From positions 1-20,439 of the forward strand of contig LRSR01008419.1 of the NCBI GenBank assembly GCA_001579985.1: a stretch of 20,439 nucleotides of DNA, written 5' to 3'. The position numbers and the translations under genes are program-made. Below are positions 1 through 9,619 of this stretch, piece by piece. The notes beneath the pieces are model-generated. The model worked only from the letters and a program-made list of their open reading frames with translations, was not told the DNA's origin and did not search any database. Source of the DNA: Hypsibius dujardini (taxonomy: Eukaryota > Tardigrada > Eutardigrada > Parachela > Hypsibiidae). How positions within the stretch are numbered: the first letter of the stretch is position 1; every line of letters begins with the position of its first letter.

Positions 1-1
1 A

Positions 2-82
2 TCTGGCCTTTGCCGAAAATGGCCCATGGTTTACACCAAGGACGCCTTCGTGCTCAGACCATACCTTGGGGTTGAGTTTTAG
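2..82 (+). CDS. Probable 3'-terminal exon of an unidentified gene (partial)
   Basis: An open frame enters from the left edge and gives 26 residues ending in VLRPYLGVEF before a TAG stop at 80-82. The composition (aromatic and charged residues mixed, ending in a short hydrophobic tail) looks protein-like, and an AATAAA lies 54 nt after the stop, as expected for a terminal exon. The opposite strand is also open over this short stretch, so strand choice rests mainly on the stop plus poly(A) signal. The family is not recognised. Everything upstream lies outside the window. Confidence 0.4.
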   Translation, partial: SGLCRKWPMVYTKDAFVLRPYLGVEF

Positions 83-135
83 TCCTACATAATTTTATGA
101 GCGGGTGGTCATAAAGCTGCGGCAAGCAGATCCTA

Positions 136-141
136 AATAAA
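136..141 (+). terminator. Candidate poly(A) signal AATAAA
   Basis: Canonical AATAAA hexamer 54 nt downstream of the TAG at 80-82. It supports a forward transcript ending near here. Confidence 0.4.
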
Positions 142-870
142 TACTACATAACAGACAAAACTTTTTTTGTTTTTATGTACATTTGCAACGCTGTCGGCGA
201 GATACATATATCAGCTGGTACCACGTACAAGTTAAGTTAAGTTATTGTTGTAATATTATTGATAAATTCATTTAGTCTATGCACAATATACGTTCACGAC
301 AAACAATAGGAGCTTCAGGATCGGAACACAAAATTATGGGTAAACAGAAATTGCATGAATAACTATACAGTGTCGGTTATTAGGGCAAGTTAACGTAGAC
401 GCTTTTCGTTGACGAACAATGTGGACAAATAACGACATTTGAACCTTTCAGATTCAGATTGTTGTTATTAGAAAAACCGTTTATTGTACAGATGTAAATG
501 GTTTGAACGGCTAAATTCCACACTTTTTGGTACTGTGTTTTAAAAACCTTACAAACAGACTATAGTCAGCCAAAAAACGTGTGCGAGATCATTAAAAATA
601 ATTTTACTTTATATTTCTTCTTCATTGAAGGTAACTGTGATAGAAAACTAGAGTAGCCGATTTAATAGTTGATTGGTGATTGCTGAGATAATCAGGCAAC
701 GATGCCTGTCCTGACCAGTATGTAATAGTAAATTTTGATATTCACTGAACGTTCCACTAGATCATCGACTAAATCCGATCCTATTGATGAATTTTTGAAA
801 CAAAAAAATACAAACGTTAGGGTAAGAAGTCACCATCGTTTGGTGCATTTTACAAGCAGCAAATGCCTCC
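142..870. other. AT-rich intergenic stretch, nothing supported
   Basis: No open frame with family resemblance, no splice-bounded exon, no RNA gene and no clear repeat was seen. It separates the exon at the left edge from the LINE remnant. Confidence 0.5.
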
Positions 871-2360
871 AAAAAAAGATCTAGCAGCTGTAATAGAATT
901 TATCGAGACAGTCTGCATTAGCAGAATCACCCACGCAAAATTGAATTGAGGTTTGATGCACTGATTGACTAGGTGCGTGAACAGTTCCAAAATCAGTGGA
1001 ATGATGATTCCCAAAATTCGACAAGGAATTCCATCAGGAACAGTGGCTTTGTTGTTACTAGCCAGTTCAGAGAGAAGTTGGTGAACTTCGTTGATTTGAA
1101 CTGTGCTCAGATGGAATGCATGTTCTGTAGGTTGGGGGATGAACTTTGGGCTGGTGGGTGGAATGTGCCATATTGTCCCATCTCCACGTAAAACTAGTTG
1201 AGGATGTTCGCGTATACAGTGGAAGGTGGTGACACACGGTTCCTTCGCCCCAACAACCCATTGAGTAATCTCTACAACAGTTTTGCGTATGTTTGTTTGT
1301 TTGTTCTAAGAGAAAGTCCTTTTGGCGTCATGCAACGCCCGACCCGCCACTTTTTAAACCTTTTAAACTCTGCCTGACAGTCTAAACAATAATCAGGGCT
1401 CCCCCCTTGGTTTTAGCCATTTTTTTAGTCTCGTTGTTTAATTGTGTTTCTGATAGCACATTTTATCTATAGATGCTCAATTGTACGCACGCACATTGCG
1501 CGTACAGGAAACTGTTCCTCCACAATTTCTGTAATTCTCTTGATAAAACTAGACGTTTCCGAGTTGACATCAGTTTGTCGAATGGATGGCGTGTACGTGG
1601 CTGTCAGTGTACGGATGGAATGTAGCCGCGATTCGATAGTACTGACTGTATCACCATTGTCGGGCAGATATAATGCGGTGTTTCGGTGTTATGCACCTGT
1701 GTGCTGCTTTGATGCTGAAAAGGCTGTGATCTGATGGTATGCAAGCTGGATCTGCTGTCATGACTGTATAGTGGGAGGATGGAAAGCACAAAATAGCATC
1801 AATTTTGGTGCCACAGTGTGGAGTCACGCGAGTGGGACCGAGGACGACATCAGTCAATTTGTGTTTCAAACACAAATTTTGAAAATTCTGCAGACCGGAA
1901 GAATTCCCTGTAGCCAGCACGTTGAAATTAAAATCTCCCGCGACTACATGATTGTATCCGGGTTGTTTTCCTAGCAACTCGCTAATATGGGGAAAGATTT
2001 CTCCAGTCACCTTGGCGTTTAGTTCGGGCTTGTCAACCACACCAATTAAGATCTTTTGGTTATGAAAACTGCAGTCCACCCAAAGAGTCTAACTCGTTAA
2101 AAATATCGAAATTAGGTTTTTGTTATCACGTGACTTGGTATATACAGCAGCACGACCTTTTTGCTTACCCCATAGCGACCGGGCAACCTATCCTGCCTGA
2201 ATAAAACATAGTCATCGATCTGATGGACTTCAGAAGGGTCAGTGGATTTAGCGAAATAGCGAAGAACTTAGCGGAGTTACCGTTGGTGAGGAGGAACACC
2301 ATGACAATGGCAAACTTTTCCGCCGAGAGGCCCTGGTTGTTGATGTGGTAGAACATCACC
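871..2360 (-). mobile_element. Decayed non-LTR retrotransposon (LINE): endonuclease plus start of reverse transcriptase
   Basis: Read on the minus strand. About 2360-2105 contains, across a frameshift, YHINNQGLS and then DDYVLFRQDR, matching the N-terminal part of an exonuclease-endonuclease-phosphatase domain. 2079-1651 carries AGDFNFNVL, GPTRVTPHCGTKIDAIL and IPSDHSLF, the classic GDFN, T..ID and SDH motifs of LINE endonucleases. After a broken linker, 1225-899 reads GDGTIW, then NNKATVPDGIPCRIL followed by a helix-like stretch, which is the finger region that opens LINE reverse transcriptases (K..GPDGIP). The catalytic YADD palm region is absent and similarity fades by about 870, so the copy is truncated at its 3' end. 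Several frameshifts and stops show it is dead. Its clade (Jockey/CR1-like) is a guess from motif style. Confidence 0.8.
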
Positions 2361-3469
2361 GATAGCGTGTCCCTCTTTTTTTCTTTGGTCGTTTTCTCCT
2401 CGGACGGATGTTATTGGATGCAGATGGGCGCATAATACCCTGAACAGCAAGGATGGTGATGCAGGATGACGGTGGGGGAATCGAAGAGAGGAGTGACCGA
2501 GTCAGGGCAACAAGATGGGTTTTGAATTTCTGATTTCTGGATGGACCTTCTGGTGTACGTAAGCGATTGGCCGATGGTTTGGTCTATCCGTCTCCTAATT
2601 TCCCGTTTAGTTGCAGGAAATTTGTAGGGGAAGTCTCTAAAACCGATTGAATAATTGCGTTTATTTTCCACTCGGGAAAAAAACAATTTACGCTTGCATC
2701 CTTCATCAAACGACCTCCTTTAATGCATAAGACAGCGAGAGAATATATCAAAATCGCTATGAATTGAGAATGCGGTTCAACGAAAATGCGTTTTCGCAAG
2801 TCGTTGAGAGGATGTAAACTATTGCATTGAACCGAGACGTTTGCCTCCAGGGAGACTGCCCAATTAGATTGCACTCGAAACGTTATGGTTTGGAAATCGC
2901 GTTTTGAAATCAAGAGGAATGATTTTTCCGAAAGTGCCAAATTCATCGTTTTACGAGAGTTGCATTTTCCACGTCATTTCCCCGAAGTGAGCCTAATTTG
3001 GCTCAACCCGGGGCCCGCACGCACCCAAAACACCTGGGGACCAGAGAATTAAATATACCGAGTCAAGTTTCATGCAGAGTGAGCGCCACAAGCGAATTTT
3101 TGATGAAAATTATATGATTTTAATGCGCACTCTAGTTTTCTTAATTGTTTTTTGAAGAACTGTTGACGATGTCTTTTTTTTTGAAGTTACCATGAAAAGT
3201 ATGTTTTACACACTCTAAATAATCCTAAAAAGTTTTATGCAACGTTCGTTCCAAAACTAAATTTGCGTATAAAATTTATCGTTCCACATATATTAGCGGA
3301 ATCAGAACAATCGATAACTGCTTGGGTTGGTTGCCATTGCTCTATTGTTGGAAGTGCAACTGCATGACTTTACTGAAAAACACAAGTTAGAAACATACAT
3401 TTATACCAAACTGAGTTCTCACATTTTTGAGTGACTTCGAAGAGAGCAAGAGTGGATACTTGCATCCAA
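2361..3469. other. No supported gene; minus-strand open frames without recognisable family
   Basis: Two overlapping minus-strand open frames (2584-2946 and 2411-2686) precede the LINE in its own orientation, so they might be its 5' part. I see no zinc knuckle, RNA-binding or other retroelement motif in them and do not call them genes. The rest to 3469 is AT-rich with one GC-rich patch around 3008-3045. Confidence 0.4.
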
Positions 3470-3475
3470 TTTATT
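3470..3475 (-). terminator. Candidate poly(A) signal of the astacin-like gene
   Basis: AATAAA on the minus strand, about 165 nt beyond the stop codon at 3640-3642. It is the first canonical hexamer I see downstream of that gene. Confidence 0.45.
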
Positions 3476-3639
3476 CCTTTTTTTTCGAAAAACTGTAAAG
3501 ATATGTCATTATTCCGTTTTTTCAACTCTCGAGTGAGCGTCTGCGGTAAAAGGATACCCTGGTCCAAAATCGTCAATAATCACATATCGCGCTTGCTCTC
3601 AAAATTTCAAAGAAGCGTAGTTGAAGATCAGTAGGCAAA

Positions 3640-6600
3640 CTAAGCCACTTTGATTGGAGCAGATCCGTCGCAGTTGTACATTTTGTTGATCTTGTTTATA
3701 TCGATTGCGCTTAGCTGCTCTCGTTGACCGATCTTTCTGTCTCCATACTTTTCTTTCGGCTTGATGGTCCATACGGTAGGGTCGATGGCGAAGTCAAACA
3801 TTCCATAATGCAGGATAGACCCGAAATCATATGGCTCCCCAAACGCTGTGCTCGGACGTGTTTGGAACAGATCTCGATTAGCTGAAAAAAGTTAGTTTAG
3901 ATTTGTGTCAGCCGTCAATTTTTCAGCGTCCATTTCTATAACATACCAGCCTTGATATTTGTCCAGTTGATGTCTACGTACTCGTCTCGATCCAACCTCA
4001 ATTCTTCGTTGTGAAACCCTGAAAATCAACACCATACAAGCAGCACCATGACACAAATTACGCAGGGCCGTTCTGTGCTGACCTAGAGCTAACATCAGTT
4101 CACGTTGGGTGATTCCTATGCTGCCATTGGGGAAACATTCTGAATGCAAATATATCAATTGTGTTAACATTGCGCTAAAATTCTCGTTGTATTTGTTATA
4201 GCTGAAAAAGTACATGTTATCACGCAGACTTACTACTGATGCTGAGGCCAATTCTTTGTCCATTGGGTGAGCTGACTTGTCTCCCGTAACTCGAATAGCA
4301 CCTTGATGGTTAGGACACTTGTCAACATTTGGATATTCTACACGAGATACAAATGATGTGCTGTGTAGCGTACCTGAACGGATCAGCGAAGATCTGCAGA
4401 TAGTTTTGTTCATTAGTCCGTTGCACGAAACGGACGCATGTAGCGTTTTCGATCCCTTGCATGGCTTTCAGCACCAACATGCGCTCAATGTCCTCATCTG
4501 TTAAAGTATCTTATAAACTAGTGGATGTGCTTCTTAGTATGGAAACATTTATTTCAATTAGATTCTGCAACCTTATACTCAGGAATGTTTTTGAGAACAC
4601 GTAGGGAACAATGCCACCCGTCCAGAGAAGATTTTGGTCCAGAAATCCCTGTTTCCCAATTTGCTGTAATACAAGGGAGAAGGCATCAGAAACCACTCAC
4701 AATGGGCCAAGGATTTTAAAGTATAATCGATCTGAAAAGTTTTACACAAATACCAGACAAGAAATGTAAATTTTAGAAAATAGAATAGTTCCCGCATGAG
4801 CCCTGGTGTGAGCGCCACAAAATCCGGAAGGCTGGGAAGCCTCTGACAACTGCCCCATTGCAATTAAAAGTTCGTTGATTGATCAACCTTGAAAAGAAAT
4901 GAGGCAGATTTGAAATATTTGATTTTCTCTTAATCATTAAGTTTTATGGGACTTGAATTAATTGTATCTACATGGATGCATTTGATAATTCATTTTGAAA
5001 TCTACCTCATTTCTGGACGACCAAAATTTATTTTTTTGCAGAACTTCAGAACTTGACGCACGACAAGGAAGTTTCTACCACAATGAAATAGCTAAATTCC
5101 CTGGAAGATTTCATTTCAACGATTTCGGAGGCCATCCTGGTTCGAAATCTCATTTCTAGATTTGAGCATTTAAAGAGTTATTTTGATGACCACCAGTAGT
5201 CAATGGCTTATCGCGATTCTGAATTTTTTAGCGCTCAAAGCAGGGCTCATGCCGGAACGATAATAATTCCTGAAATCAGCATACGCGATTTAGTATTTGT
5301 GGAAAAAGTTTCAGATCGATCTCGTTTTAAAATCCGCAACCGACTCCTTGTCAGTGCCCCAGAAGCAGATTTGACTAACGAATGCATAATGCTGACATCT
5401 ATAGCGAAGCAAAACAATTTAGTCGCTATAAAGAAAAATATGGCTTTTTTAGGACAGCTGTTCCGTTACTCCATGAAAAAAATTTCGTTCGCACTGATGC
5501 TGCAAAAATTGCTATTTTCTCGATTTATCCACTTTCAATCGTCAGAAATGTTACCCATTATTTTGAGTTGGTTGAGATCGCTATTTCAGCGTTGTTTTTA
5601 AGTCGATAACTATAGTTGACTGACGGTTAAAATGATGACGTCTACCACGCTTTTAGGTTGGCAACATTATGGTCGTTATGTGACCTATCAACAGGACAGA
5701 CTCGGAAAACAGTTACCGAAAAATATGCAACCATTCTTGTACAGGAACCAATTCGATTTTCGGATGGAAATAAAACACGTTACTGATTCATCAAACCGGT
5801 ATTTACAAACCCGCTGTCTGGACAACAATTAAACACCATGGACTGACTATTTGATTCACTATCGCGCTACTTAATGAGTGTCAGGTTAGATGATTTAGGC
5901 GACTTGGCGCTTTCAAATCGTCCAAAATTTTCGCAGGGCAGAGAGCCGCTGTAGCAGCGATATATTTTTTATGACTCTTTGATGAGTTTGCAATTTTTTT
6001 GTATTTCAGTTTTTGATGGAAAATTAAATGAAATCATCCGCTGGAGTGGTACCTCTCGGCCATACATCTAAAACTATCGACTGCTAGATATCGCCGAAAT
6101 AAAATCTTTTTGCAGCATCCCGACAGGGGAAAAATATCGCAGCCATCAAAATTCCGTGTTTGCTCCTGGCAGGTCTAGTCTGAGGAAGCTGGAGAAAATC
6201 AGCCACCCAGGTTTTTTTCATCACAAAATACTTTTTATCAGCGGCTTTTCTTTTTTGCCTTTGTTATGCGACTTGCTAACTTGAGACGCTGGATTTTGAT
6301 GACGGCGATTCCAGCGACTTATCGGAAAAGTGCGAAACGAAATAATTTAAAGACATTCGCCATTCATCGTTTTCAAATGAGAGTTCCAAAGAAACGACTA
6401 GATTTCATGACGTCACGTGATATTTTTATTATAGAGAAGGACAAAAAGTTTTCAAACTCGACAAAGGGTAATACAAAGATATATATTAGGATACGAAATG
6501 GATCACGCGTTGTCAATGCATCTGGCGACCCAGCGAAAATTTTTGATTATATTTGAAGCGCTGGGTTTATTTTAACTGACCACTCTAAACGTTGGTTGAA

Positions 6601-6834
6601 TACACGTCCACAAGTAAAAATTACACCATGTAGTTTCTACAAAAATGTAGCTCTATGACTTCCACCGCTTTCCGCATAAATTTTCATGGGAGTGATGGGT
6701 GATTTTCTTCTTACCGTATCATTAGTTTTGAAAGCATCTACGGCAGAAGATCCAAGCCTCGTACCATGAGAATGCTTGAACGCCGGAACTGCTGCTGTTA
6801 GGCCGACTAGTGCAAGGAGTGCAATGCAGAGCAT
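3640..6834 (-). CDS. Astacin-family (M12A) secreted protein, predicted inactive (zinc ligands lost)
   Basis: Minus-strand exons: 6715-6834, 4579-4663, 4374-4497, 4234-4301, 4083-4139, 3947-4018 and 3640-3881. Phases agree and sum to 768 nt (255 residues plus stop). Exon 1 begins with signal peptide MLCIALLALVGLTAAVPA. The mature domain opens with LLWTGGIVPYVF, then TCVRFVQRT, CYSSYGRQ, GITQRELMLALGFHNE, RLDRDEYVDINW, YDFGSILHYG, IGQREQLSAIDINKIN and MYNC. The four disulphide cysteines are present. The family active site HExxHxxGFxH reads RELMLALGFHN: all three zinc histidines are changed (R, L, N), the glutamate is kept, and the Met-turn SxMHY is SILHY with its tyrosine kept. A propeptide aspartate switch (FxGD) is not visible. 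Introns 2-6 are 64-94 nt. Intron 1 (2051 nt) is inferred from phase 0/0 agreement, so a propeptide exon could be missing or exon 1 could belong elsewhere. The six-exon core is secure; inactivity is inferred. Confidence 0.85.
4711..4820 (-). repeat. Diverged inverted repeat, copy A (retroelement-like fragment)
   Basis: Read on the minus strand, a 105-nt ungapped stretch here matches 5231-5335 on the plus strand at about 73% identity. In the matching frame both copies keep RAHAGTI, LVFV, SDR and FKI, but this copy has an in-frame TAA. It lies inside intron 1 of the astacin-like gene, close to exon 2. Confidence 0.6.
5203..5601 (+). mobile_element. Inverted repeat copy B within a 132-residue open frame, possible retroelement pol tail
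   Basis: The frame starts MAYRDSEFF and contains SRAHAGTI, RDLVFVEK and SDRSRFKIRNRLLV. The pattern LVFV...D.S....R..LV resembles the short C-terminal module following the integrase in some LTR-retrotransposon polyproteins, but this is a loose resemblance and no integrase core is seen. 5226-5336 is the partner of the minus-strand copy at 4711-4820. The frame is stop-free for 132 codons, yet the part after about residue 60 looks unlike any family I know. It lies in an intron on the strand opposite the host gene. I would not call it an expressed gene. Confidence 0.3.
5602..6636. other. Remainder of astacin-like intron 1, no supported feature
   Basis: Plus-strand open frames at 5632-5832 and 6266-6556 have no recognisable motif, no splice context and no homologous copy in the window. 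I treat them as chance frames in AT-rich intron sequence. A missing propeptide exon of the host gene could hide here, but none was convincing. Confidence 0.35.
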
Positions 6835-6905
6835 TTTTGCAGCGGCCCAAGGTTGGAAAAGAAGTTAGAAAACTAAACTACTATAAATTTAAACAGCGTC
6901 CTTCG

Positions 6906-6912
6906 ATTTATA
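6906..6912 (-). promoter_or_regulatory. TATA box of the astacin-like gene
   Basis: Minus-strand TATAAAT lies 72-78 nt upstream of the ATG at 6834. Transcription would start near 6880, leaving a 5' leader of about 45 nt. A second weaker TATA-like stretch occurs near 6885-6893. Confidence 0.45.
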
Positions 6913-7439
6913 AGTGCCAGGAAGTGTGCGTAGCTTAGCTGAAATCAAAAACTTGTTTTCCCGGATCTGCTGCGCGCAAACCAATTTTATAATTTGGCGT
7001 ACGCCTTACAGGTAGAACTTGAACAACCAGTTCGCGATCAACGCGCTGCACTGACAATTGGAAGGGATAAAAACCGTGTCGCGAAAAGTGAAAAGAAAAC
7101 TTTGCGATTGGGGGTAACGGTTAGCATCGTTATGTTGAGACTATTATAGATATTTCACTGGTTGGAAACCTGAACTTTAAGAACCCTAAGAAACGAGTAA
7201 AAGAATAAAACTGGAATATCTGAACGTAATTACAAAAACATTTTCACAATAATGTAGCTGAAAACGTCTAATAATGACCGCAAAATTTTCCATGAGTCAA
7301 CTTTCTGCTCACGGGAAAAAACATTCTGCTATTCTTGTTACGTCTTTTACGATGTAGTATTATTTTTCTCTATTCTGCATAGGGATGGCAAAAGTTAAAA
7401 TTCGTCAGTTAATGAATTCATTCAGGCAGCTAGCAAACA

Positions 7440-7680
7440 AGGGAATCGGTTTAGGTAGTTCAAGTTGCTAAAGATTTTAAGTCCACTTTTAGCTGACTAG
7501 TTTCAGTTAGTTTTTTTTTTTCAACTTATATTGCTTGTGACTGAAACTTCTAGTTTAGTTTAATGAGAAAAGAAAACTGCCATAGCTGAAGCTTGAAGAT
7601 TATAAAGCGCTCATCAGCTGTTAAAAGTGTTACTTTAGTTTTGATTTAGTCTTTCTAGTTTAATTTAGTTTTGCCTTCCC
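7440..7680. repeat. TAGTTT-rich degenerate simple-sequence region
   Basis: Upstream of the astacin-like promoter. Variants of TAGTTT and TTTAGTTTAAT recur many times with irregular spacing, mixed with a T10 run near 7511. No coding frame crosses it. It may be a decayed simple repeat or an AT-rich spacer; no function is visible. Confidence 0.4.
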
Positions 7681-7843
7681 TAATTCCGCATTCGCAAAAA
7701 AAAAACTTCCAAGATGATGGAATGTCTTTAGTTGAATGTCCATTTTTGCCGTCCAACTGACTGCAATCCCATGCATGTTTGCGTGTGCATCAATCGGATA
7801 AAACTAGACACATAATTTGTATTCTGTTCCGTCCTAGAAAATG

Positions 7844-8142
7844 TCCAACGGCTCAAATAAATAATATTTCTATTGATCGATTGATTGAAAACGGCACCTC
7901 CTCAACCTGCTACTCCACGGAAAGTCAGGGCAATTTTTTTGATGCACGGTGGAGGAAAGATCTATCGAGAAATCGGCGGATATTTCGGCTACGGTGAGAA
8001 TCGGTCCCAAAAATTGATGGACCGGCACGACCACAACGGCATTCCTCTGAAGGAGCCCTGACTTTCCGTGGAGTAACAGGTTGAGGAGGTACCGTATTCA
8101 ATCAATCGATCAATAGAAAGAATACTCGATTGATCCGTTGGA
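7844..8142. mobile_element. Foldback/MITE-like element with 88-bp inverted repeats
   Basis: The arm at 7844-7931 and the reverse complement of 8055-8142 agree at about 78 of 88 positions, with a perfect core around TTGATCGATTGATTGA and another around ACTCCACGGAAAGTCAGG. A 123-bp unrelated loop separates them. Both arms read as similar peptides in mirrored frames (DRLIE, GTSSTCYSTESQG), which produces two spurious open frames. No transposase is present, so the element would be non-autonomous. Target-site duplications are not obvious, and the outer ends of the arms are the more diverged parts. Confidence 0.7.
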
Positions 8143-8666
8143 AAAATCAAGCAATCAATTTTGCCGCTCATGGTTTGTGGAAATTCACTAATACAATAGG
8201 GTGGTTTATGTTCACACCAAAAGAGGGTGGTCCGACTTACAGCCGGAAGCTGTTGCAAACACAGCTGTATGTTGATTTGCGCTGTACAACTTGCGTAGAT
8301 TTTCGATTCCTACGCAAGTCGTATACGAGGGCGACATATCGAAATCTTTTATTTCATTTGCTTTTTTTTTATTCCGATTCTCCCGAGTAGCAACTTTCGA
8401 TTATTCGATATTATGATCCTGTGCGCCTCATTTAATGCTTGACAGGGGCTTCAATTAAATCGGAAAGTGATTTAATGACTTTTTCTTTGTTTCAGACTTA
8501 CTATTACGAAACATTTTTTCTGAATCTTTATTTGTCGATTTCGGTTGCGAATCAGTGGATTGCAGATTTAAGGAAATGGCTTAACTTTAATTCACTTTTC
8601 ATCCCTAAATAATATAATCGGAAAAAATATTATTCGAGACAAGGGGGCGGAGCGAAGGAACGTTAC
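8143..8666. other. No supported feature
   Basis: AT-rich spacer between the foldback element and the first weak exon candidates. An open frame at 8130-8390 on the plus strand overlaps the foldback arm and shows no motif. Confidence 0.4.
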
Positions 8667-8928
8667 CTGGAAGGGCATGCGTGTTTTCTACTCGGGTATT
8701 TTTCTCCGCGAAAAAGAACACACAGCTCCACCCCTTGACTTTCAATAGTATTTCGTATTTGTCATTCGTTTTCGAATTGAATTCGGGAAGAAGCAAACTT
8801 CCAGAATTTAGTGAGCCGTTTGAAATCTGAATTCCCCGTTTTGAGACCGAAATTGTCAAATAACGAGTTTGGACGATTATCTCGTGCACAAGGTGGATAA
8901 TCTTATAGAATAAAGAAAATCGAATCAT
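8667..8928 (-). CDS. Possible exon of unknown function
   Basis: Minus-strand frame from an ATG at 8928 runs 87 codons to a plausible donor (CAG followed by GTAACG) at 8667. It includes RYLTISVSKRGIQISNGSL and YEILLKVKGWSCVFFF, a beta-strand-like alternation of hydrophobic and polar residues, while the plus strand is interrupted by stops. No family is recognised and no partner exon was found with confidence. It slightly overlaps the plus-strand candidate starting at 8909, so at most one of the two is likely to be right. Confidence 0.25.
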
Positions 8929-9143
8929 GTGTGAATTGTATTTTGGAAGAACTCGAACAAGAGCGTGCGGAGTTGATGTTGACTGTCATTTCACAAGCCA
9001 ACAAGTAACATTTAATTCACGCGGTCAATGTTTCCTTCAGGGAAACCCCACGGACCAGTGAAAGTGAAAGTGAGCAATTACTGCAAAAGCAACGAAGTCA
9101 ACTCCGATTCATCTTTACTGCATGTGCACTATCCGACGAATGA
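8909..9143 (+). CDS. Possible two-exon coiled-coil-like fragment
   Basis: After an acceptor TCTTATAG, 8909-9004 reads KIESCVNCILEELEQERAEL and continues MLTVISQAN, a heptad-like, charge-rich helix. A GTAACA donor leads to an acceptor TTCCTTCAG at 9040. Joining in phase continues as ETPRTSESESEQLLQKQRSQ and runs to TGA at 9141-9143. The implied intron is only 36 nt, far shorter than the 60-99 nt typical here, so either the junction is wrong or this is a decayed copy. A competing reading uses 9041-9162 alone in another frame (KPHGPVKVKVSNYC ... NDAFNETG, then GTAAGT). No family is recognised. Confidence 0.25.
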
Positions 9144-9619
9144 TGCTTTCAATGAGACAGGTGTAAGTAATGGTGAAGCGTTCCATTCAAAGAGAATATG
9201 CTGCTGTAGGGCGTCCAATGTGGATAAATAACAGAGTCGTCAATAAGAATAGAAATCTGGAAGAAAACAATTATTGTCAATATGTCGTTCACATTTCATC
9301 CGTCCATGGCTCATGGCTTCGTTATCAAAAAATACCGTCAAAAGTATTAAACACGTACTCAGAAGTAGACGCAAGTACGCAGTACACACATTCACTGCGT
9401 TCGGCGTTCCCAAACGGAATATAATCTCATGTCAGACTGGGAAACAATATTTTTGAGCCCGAAAGGATGCTTGACAAAAAGTTCTGATACCTCACTTACC
9501 AATAGTAATTTAATAGTTTAAGAACAATAGAAGACGCTTTTAGTTTTGCAATTGTCCGATGCCGATTCCTTCTCATTTCAAGTGATCCTCGTAAAAAAAC
9601 AGTACGGTCGTTAACTTAC

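Noticed and set aside
3078-3100. Possible third copy of the inverted repeat near GTGAGCGCCACAA
   Set aside because: Only 13 nt match exactly and the following bases align poorly, so it cannot be separated from chance.
3892-4413. 173-codon minus-strand open frame taken as a single exon
   Set aside because: It runs through three real introns. Only the spliced frames give the astacin motifs; the continuous frame happens to share the correct frame around RELMLALG.
7779-8258. Two open frames on opposite strands sharing GTSSTCYSTESQG
   Set aside because: They are mirror readings of the inverted repeat arms, not genes.
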